A DNA stretch of 8,634 nucleotides from Clostridia bacterium. Lineage in GTDB: Bacteria; Bacillota; Clostridia; Oscillospirales; CAG-272. The notes beneath the pieces are model-generated. The model did not search any database and was not told the origin of the DNA. It saw nothing but the letters and a program-made list of their open reading frames with translations. Numbering within the stretch: the first letter of the stretch is position 1; each line of letters starts with the position of its first letter. Both the position numbers and the translations under genes were made by a program. The stretch spans positions 1 through 8,634 of the forward strand of contig JAFQAM010000318.1 in the NCBI GenBank assembly GCA_017416885.1, read 5' to 3'. Below are positions 4,825-8,634 of this stretch, one piece after another.

Positions 4825-6474
4825 ATGAAGGTTACAATTTGCGCAATAAACAGCAAATATATTCATTCCTCCTTAGCGCCGTGGTGCTTAGCGGGTGGAT
4901 TGGAAAAATACGCGAACGAAATAGAATACAGTGTTGTTGAAGGAACTATAAACGAAAGCGTTGATGATGTTCTTGGCAGAATAGTGGCGGAAAACAGCGA
5001 AATAATCGGCTTTTGCACATACATTTGGAATAAAACTTATGTATATTCTTTATGCAAAAAACTTAAAATGCTGACAAATGCTAAAATAGTCTTAGGCGGT
5101 CCGGAGGTAAGCTACAATGTCCAAGAGGTGCTGACCAACTCTGATATAGACTATATTTTAAGCGGAGAAGGGGAAATATCCTTTGCTCAGCTTTGTCAGG
5201 GCGTGAACAAAAATGAAATAAAAGGCTTGTGCTATCGAAAAGGTAACGAAATAATTGTAAGTCAGCCCTGCGTTCTGGAAGAGGATCCGCCGTCGCCTTA
5301 TGTAAAAAGATATTTTGAACAGCTTAACGGACGAATTGCTTACATTGAAACAAGCAGAGGATGCCCGTTCAGCTGCACCTTTTGCTTGTCGGGTAGATGC
5401 GGCGGCATAAGATTTTTCGACTTGGAGGAATCCCAAAAACGAATTTTGGCTCTTGCCAACAGCGGAACGAAAACCGTTAAATTTATAGATCGCACCTTCA
5501 ATGCAAGCCGAAGTAGAACAAAGCGCATTTTTAATTTTCTCATAGATAATTATGGCGTGGCATTCCCGAGAGATATCTGCTTCCACTTTGAAATTGAATG
5601 CGAGCTTCTTGATGACGAAACGATTGAAATACTGAAAAAAGCTCCCATCGGACTGTTTCAATTTGAAATAGGAATTCAAAGCTTTAATGAAAAAACCTTA
5701 AATGCAATAAACAGAAAAGCAAATTTTGAAAAGCTGACAAAAACAGTAAAAGCGCTTGTCGCCCTCGAAAATATTCATATTCATATAGATTTAATCGCAG
5801 GCTTGCCTTATGAGGATTATGATTCATTTGAAAATAGCTTTAATACTGCATATAACCTGAATGCTCATATGCTTCAATTTGGATTTTTAAAAATGCTTCA
5901 CGGTGCAGACATAAGAGAAAACACTCAAAACCATAGCTGTGAATACAGTAAAGAGCCGCCGTATGAGGTGATTTCAACAGAATGGCTTCCAAAGGAAAAA
6001 ATGGAAATTATGCACACCTGTGAGGATATTTTCGATAGAATGTACAATTCTCAGCGCTTCAAAAGAACTTGTAAATACATAACAGAAGCATTAGGTAACC
6101 CATTTAAGATATTTGTTGATTTTGCCGACTTTTTGAAGGATAAAAACGCAAAAAGCTTAGATGAGCTGACATATCAAATTTATTCGTATTTTTCAAGCAA
6201 AAGCGAAATTTCAAAGGACAAGCTTAGAGATATGCTTGTTATAGACAGACTTGCTACAAACAGAATGGGAACAATACCTGAGTTTTTAAAAATCCACTCT
6301 CCGTTAACAAAACAACTTCTTAACGAGCTCGAAAAGGATGAAAAAACAAAAAAGCCCAAATCGGTAAAAAGAGCATTAAGCCTTCTTTCATCAATGCGGG
6401 AATATGTTTATGTTGATTATCTTGATATGAATTCGGTAACCAAGGAATATCGGTTATATCAAAAAAATATATAG
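4825..6474 (+). CDS. B12-binding domain-containing radical SAM protein (DUF4080 type)
   Basis: This 549-residue cytoplasmic enzyme has three regions. The N-terminal region (1 to about 150) has a Rossmann-like cobalamin-binding-domain pattern, including NSKYIHSSLAPWCLAGGL near the start, GFCTYIWN (62-69) and VLGGPEVS (89-96). A radical SAM core follows (about 165-400), with the 4Fe-4S ligands in CPFSCTFC (Cys180, Cys184, Cys187) after YIETSRG. The C-terminal region (about 400-549) resembles DUF4080. I see no DxHxxG cobalt-ligating motif in the N-terminal domain, so cobalamin may bind base-off without a His ligand, or not at all. Relatives are generally annotated as B12-binding radical SAM proteins with unknown substrate, and I do not assign a reaction. 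GAGGTGA lies 4 bases before ATG. It has its own promoter, is divergent from the polysaccharide operon and is followed by a separate promoter, so it is probably monocistronic. Confidence 0.9.
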   Translation: MKVTICAINSKYIHSSLAPWCLAGGLEKYANEIEYSVVEGTINESVDDVLGRIVAENSEIIGFCTYIWNKTYVYSLCKKLKMLTNAKIVLGGPEVSYNVQEVLTNSDIDYILSGEGEISFAQLCQGVNKNEIKGLCYRKGNEIIVSQPCVLEEDPPSPYVKRYFEQLNGRIAYIETSRGCPFSCTFCLSGRCGGIRFFDLEESQKRILALANSGTKTVKFIDRTFNASRSRTKRIFNFLIDNYGVAFPRDICFHFEIECELLDDETIEILKKAPIGLFQFEIGIQSFNEKTLNAINRKANFEKLTKTVKALVALENIHIHIDLIAGLPYEDYDSFENSFNTAYNLNAHMLQFGFLKMLHGADIRENTQNHSCEYSKEPPYEVISTEWLPKEKMEIMHTCEDIFDRMYNSQRFKRTCKYITEALGNPFKIFVDFADFLKDKNAKSLDELTYQIYSYFSSKSEISKDKLRDMLVIDRLATNRMGTIPEFLKIHSPLTKQLLNELEKDEKTKKPKSVKRALSLLSSMREYVYVDYLDMNSVTKEYRLYQKNI

Positions 6475-6511
6475 CTTATACTATTTTTGCATACTATTTT
6501 ATTAAAAGGTA

Positions 6512-6540
6512 TTGAAAAAAATTCTTTTTTGTAGTATAAT
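6512..6540 (+). promoter_or_regulatory. Promoter of the mrp/hyd-like operon
   Basis: TTGAAA (6512-6517) and a perfect TATAAT (6535-6540) are separated by 17 bases. The predicted start is near 6547, followed by AAGGAAGGAA (6561-6570) just before ATG at 6577. No convincing terminator separates this from the radical SAM gene, so some read-through is possible. Confidence 0.85.
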
Positions 6541-6576
6541 CTATAAGGTTAAAATATAAAAAGGAAGGAAATTGTT

Positions 6577-7413
6577 ATGGCAGAAGAATGCACTCATGAT
6601 TGTTCTACCTGCTCTGCGAACTGCTCATCAAGACCTCAGGGCATACCCAAGGAAGAGCTTAATGTGCTTAGCTCGGTTAAGCATGTAATAGCGGTAGTTA
6701 GCGGTAAGGGCGGCGTAGGTAAATCTATTGTAACATCAATGCTTGCAGTTTTAATGCAAAGAAAAGGCTATAAAACCGCAATTCTTGATGCTGATATTAC
6801 AGGCCCTTCTATTCCAAAAAACTTTGGACTTAAAGAAAGAGCACTCTCAAACGGCGAATTTCTTTTACCTGTTTCTACTAAAACAGGAATTGATATTATG
6901 TCCGTAAACCTATTATTAGAGGATGAAACGCGACCTGTTGTTTGGCGCGGTCCTGTTATCGCGGGAACAGTTAAGCAATTCTGGACAGATGTTGTCTGGG
7001 ATGAGGTTGACTATATGTTTGTTGATATGCCTCCGGGAACAGGAGATGTACCGCTTACGGTATTCCAATCATTACCTGTTGACGGTATTATCGTTGTAAC
7101 AACTCCTCAGGATCTTGTTTCAATGATAGTACAAAAGGCGGCTAATATGGCTAAAATGATGAATGTTCCTGTGTTGGGACTTGTTGAAAATATGAGCTAT
7201 GTTGTTTGTCCTGACTGCGGCAAAAAAATGGAAATCTTCGGTGAAAGCAAAACACACAAGATTGCCGATAAATTCGGCTATGAGCTTGTAGGAAAGCTTC
7301 CGATTGATGCAAGACTTACAGCTTTATGCGATAAGGGTATTATTGAGCTTATGGAAAACGATTACCTTGACAATGCTGCGAATGTAATCGAAAAGAAGCT
7401 CGCAAATAATTAA
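6577..7413 (+). CDS. mrp: Mrp/NBP35 (ApbC)-family ATP-binding Fe-S cluster carrier
   Basis: This 278-residue P-loop ATPase belongs to the family that binds and transfers 4Fe-4S clusters to apoproteins. It has a deviant Walker A, SGKGGVGKS (42-50), then LDADITGPSIP (70-80) and the family signature VDMPPGTGD (149-157). A CPDC pair (Cys211, Cys214) matches the conserved CxxC that bridges a cluster at the dimer interface. The N-terminus adds a four-cysteine stretch (Cys5, 9, 12, 16 in ECTHDCSTCSANC), resembling the extra N-terminal cluster site of NBP35-type members. It lacks the N-terminal DUF59/MIP18 domain found in some bacterial Mrp proteins. It is the first gene after its own promoter and 33 bases ahead of a NuoE-like gene; with Fe-S-rich subunits next in line, a maturation role for them is a reasonable inference, though a housekeeping role is equally possible. 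Confidence 0.94.
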   Translation: MAEECTHDCSTCSANCSSRPQGIPKEELNVLSSVKHVIAVVSGKGGVGKSIVTSMLAVLMQRKGYKTAILDADITGPSIPKNFGLKERALSNGEFLLPVSTKTGIDIMSVNLLLEDETRPVVWRGPVIAGTVKQFWTDVVWDEVDYMFVDMPPGTGDVPLTVFQSLPVDGIIVVTTPQDLVSMIVQKAANMAKMMNVPVLGLVENMSYVVCPDCGKKMEIFGESKTHKIADKFGYELVGKLPIDARLTALCDKGIIELMENDYLDNAANVIEKKLANN

Positions 7414-7446
7414 GTTTATAAAAAATTTATATAAGGAGTTTTTTGT

Positions 7447-7944
7447 ATGAAAAAGAAACTTACAACCGTAGCTTTCAATGGCACAGAAGCTCAATTTCAG
7501 GAGCTTGATAAGCTGATTGCAGAGCACAAGGGCAAAGCAGGTGCGCTTATGCCTGTTCTTCAAGGCGCGCAAGGTATTTTCGGTTACCTTCCAATTGAGG
7601 TTCAGAAGCACATCGCGCTCTCAATGGATGTTCCACTATCAGAGGTTTATGGTGTAGCATCATTCTATTCACAATTCATTCTCAATCCAAAGGGCGACTA
7701 TGCTGTTGCGGTATGCCTTGGTACAGCTTGCTATGTTAAGGGCTCAGGCCTTTTAATGGACAAGCTCGAATCAATTCTTGGTATCAAGAATGGCGAAATT
7801 ACAGCAGACAGAAAGTTCAGCCTTGATGCAACCCGTTGTATTGGTGCATGCGGTCTTGCTCCGGTTCTTACTGTAAATGAAGAGGTTTACGGAAGACTTA
7901 CACCTGATATGATCCAAGGCATCATCGACAAGTACAATAAATAA
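7447..7944 (+). CDS. hydC: NuoE/HydC-like [2Fe-2S] subunit of an NAD-linked hydrogenase or oxidoreductase
   Basis: This 165-residue thioredoxin-like ferredoxin subunit matches the usual length for NuoE/HydC/HndA. Cys90 and Cys95 (VCLGTACYVKGSG) together with Cys131 and Cys135 (TRCIGACGLAP) are the four [2Fe-2S] ligands in the canonical CxxxxC...CxxxC spacing. The N-terminal part has the helical LMPVLQGAQGIFGYLP and SEVYGVASFYSQF segments of the family. It would relay electrons to or from the flavin subunit encoded next. AAGGAG (7433-7438) lies 8 bases before ATG. In fermentative clostridia this pairing with a NuoF-like protein bearing its own N-terminal [2Fe-2S] domain usually belongs to a trimeric electron-bifurcating [FeFe]-hydrogenase (HydABC). 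The catalytic HydA would lie beyond the window, so a formate dehydrogenase-linked or other NADH oxidoreductase remains possible. Confidence 0.9.
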   Translation: MKKKLTTVAFNGTEAQFQELDKLIAEHKGKAGALMPVLQGAQGIFGYLPIEVQKHIALSMDVPLSEVYGVASFYSQFILNPKGDYAVAVCLGTACYVKGSGLLMDKLESILGIKNGEITADRKFSLDATRCIGACGLAPVLTVNEEVYGRLTPDMIQGIIDKYNK

Positions 7945-7963
7945 GAAAGGACGGAAAAACGAA

Positions 7964-8634
7964 ATGATTAATAATGTAAATGATCTTATTAAGATTAGAG
8001 ACGAATATGCAGGCAAAATCGCTTTCCGTCAAGGCGGAGCAGCTTCTGATGGCAACATCAAAAAGCATGTGCTTATTTGCGGCGGTACAGGCTGTACCTC
8101 ATCAAAGAGTGTTCAAATTAAGGAAAAGATGGAAGAGGCTATAAAGGCAGCAGGCATCGAAAACGAGGTTCAAGTAGTTTTAACAGGATGCTTCGGTCTT
8201 TGCGCTTTAGGTCCAATCGTAATTGTATATCCTGAGGGAACATTCTATTCAAGAATTGAAATTAAAGATGCTGAAACAATCGTTAAAGAGCATTTAGTAG
8301 GCGGTAACCCTGTTAAGAGCCTTCTTTACTCCGAGACAGTTAAGGGTGACGAAATCCTTTCACTTAACGAAACAGCATTCTATAAGAAGCAAAAGAGAGT
8401 TGCTCTCCGTAACTGCGGTGTTATTGACCCACATTGCATTAATGAATACATCGGTACAAACGGTTACCTTGCGCTCGCAAAGGTAATTACAGAAATGTCC
8501 TCACAGGATGTTATCGATACACTTCTTGCTTCAGGTCTTCGCGGTAGAGGAGGCGGTGGATTCCCAACAGGTAGAAAATGGGCATTCGCAGCAGCTCAGC
8601 CTAAGGGCCAAAAGTATGTAGTATGTAACGGTGA
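7964..8634 (+). CDS. hydB: NuoF/HydB-like NADH-binding flavoprotein subunit, 3'-truncated
   Basis: The frame opens at ATG 7964, 19 bases after the NuoE-like stop, with GAAAGGA upstream, and runs off the right edge after 223 residues. Full-length HydB proteins are about 600 residues. An N-terminal thioredoxin-like [2Fe-2S] domain shows Cys39, Cys44 (CGGTGC) and Cys76, Cys80 (CFGLC). After a linker comes the start of the Nuo51 domain: KRVALRNCGVIDP (144-156) and the FMN/NADH-binding glycine-rich loop GLRGRGGGGFPTGRKW (191-206). The fused N-terminal [2Fe-2S] domain is the feature that points to HydB/HndC-type rather than respiratory NuoF. Missing downstream parts should include the SLBB region, the C-terminal 4Fe-4S site and probably a 2x[4Fe-4S] ferredoxin domain. 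It would oxidise NADH or reduce NAD+ at FMN within the complex. Confidence 0.92.
   Translation, partial: MINNVNDLIKIRDEYAGKIAFRQGGAASDGNIKKHVLICGGTGCTSSKSVQIKEKMEEAIKAAGIENEVQVVLTGCFGLCALGPIVIVYPEGTFYSRIEIKDAETIVKEHLVGGNPVKSLLYSETVKGDEILSLNETAFYKKQKRVALRNCGVIDPHCINEYIGTNGYLALAKVITEMSSQDVIDTLLASGLRGRGGGGFPTGRKWAFAAAQPKGQKYVVCNG

Noticed and set aside
5158..5679. Minus-strand open frame inside the radical SAM gene
   Set aside because: Lies opposite the conserved CxxxCxxC region, shows no family motif and is best explained as a shadow of the real coding frame.
6512..6531. A-run/T-run hairpin as terminator of the radical SAM gene
   Set aside because: The A-run and T-run form no GC-containing stem and coincide with the -35 element and spacer of the mrp promoter.
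7324..8016. Minus-strand open frames across the mrp end and NuoE-like gene
   Set aside because: They oppose genes with complete cysteine motifs and good ribosome-binding sites, and show no signals of their own.

Overview
The window looks like chromosome from a low-GC, anaerobic Gram-positive bacterium, most likely a clostridial gut-type organism (Oscillospiraceae/Ruminococcaceae-like). The reasons are AT-rich DNA, strong Shine-Dalgarno sites (AAGGAG, GAGGTGA), consensus sigma-A-type promoters, a Gram-positive CpsB-CpsC-CpsD tyrosine phosphorylation module, a Cthe_2159-type carbohydrate-binding protein, and genes resembling NAD-linked [FeFe]-hydrogenase subunits. The assignment is an inference from gene content; no rRNA or other phylogenetic marker is present.

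Layout. Positions 1-789 (+) hold the C-terminal part of a beta-helical carbohydrate-binding protein. It is followed by a strong bidirectional terminator (791-828) shared with the convergent polysaccharide genes. Positions 828-4655 (-) hold a four-gene exopolysaccharide/capsule module, read from right to left: PHP-type tyrosine phosphatase (CpsB-like, TTG start), Wzz/YveK-type chain-length regulator and kinase activator (CpsC-like), BY-type tyrosine kinase (CpsD-like), then, after an internal terminator hairpin, a Wzy/O-antigen-ligase-like membrane protein. The intergenic region 4656-4824 carries two back-to-back promoters and an inverted repeat. Positions 4825-6474 (+) encode a B12-binding-domain radical SAM protein of the DUF4080 type. 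A separate promoter (6512-6540) then drives a Mrp/NBP35 Fe-S carrier, a NuoE/HydC-like subunit and the start of a NuoF/HydB-like subunit, which runs off the right edge. No gene-free stretch exceeds 300 bases, and I saw no tRNA, rRNA, CRISPR array or insertion sequence.

How the genes work together. The CpsB/CpsC/CpsD trio should form a phosphorylation cycle controlling polymer length and export. The Wzy-like protein would polymerise or transfer the glycan. No glycosyltransferase, flippase or LytR-CpsA-Psr ligase is in the window, so the sugar-building enzymes must lie elsewhere. The rightmost genes suggest a redox operon in which Mrp could supply Fe-S clusters to a bifurcating hydrogenase-type complex.

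The most unusual item is the kinase's C-terminal tail: 20 tyrosines in 52 residues, largely built from an 11-unit, 9-base tandem repeat encoding Tyr-Gly-X. The second is a terminator hairpin that ends only 15 bases before the polymerase start codon.
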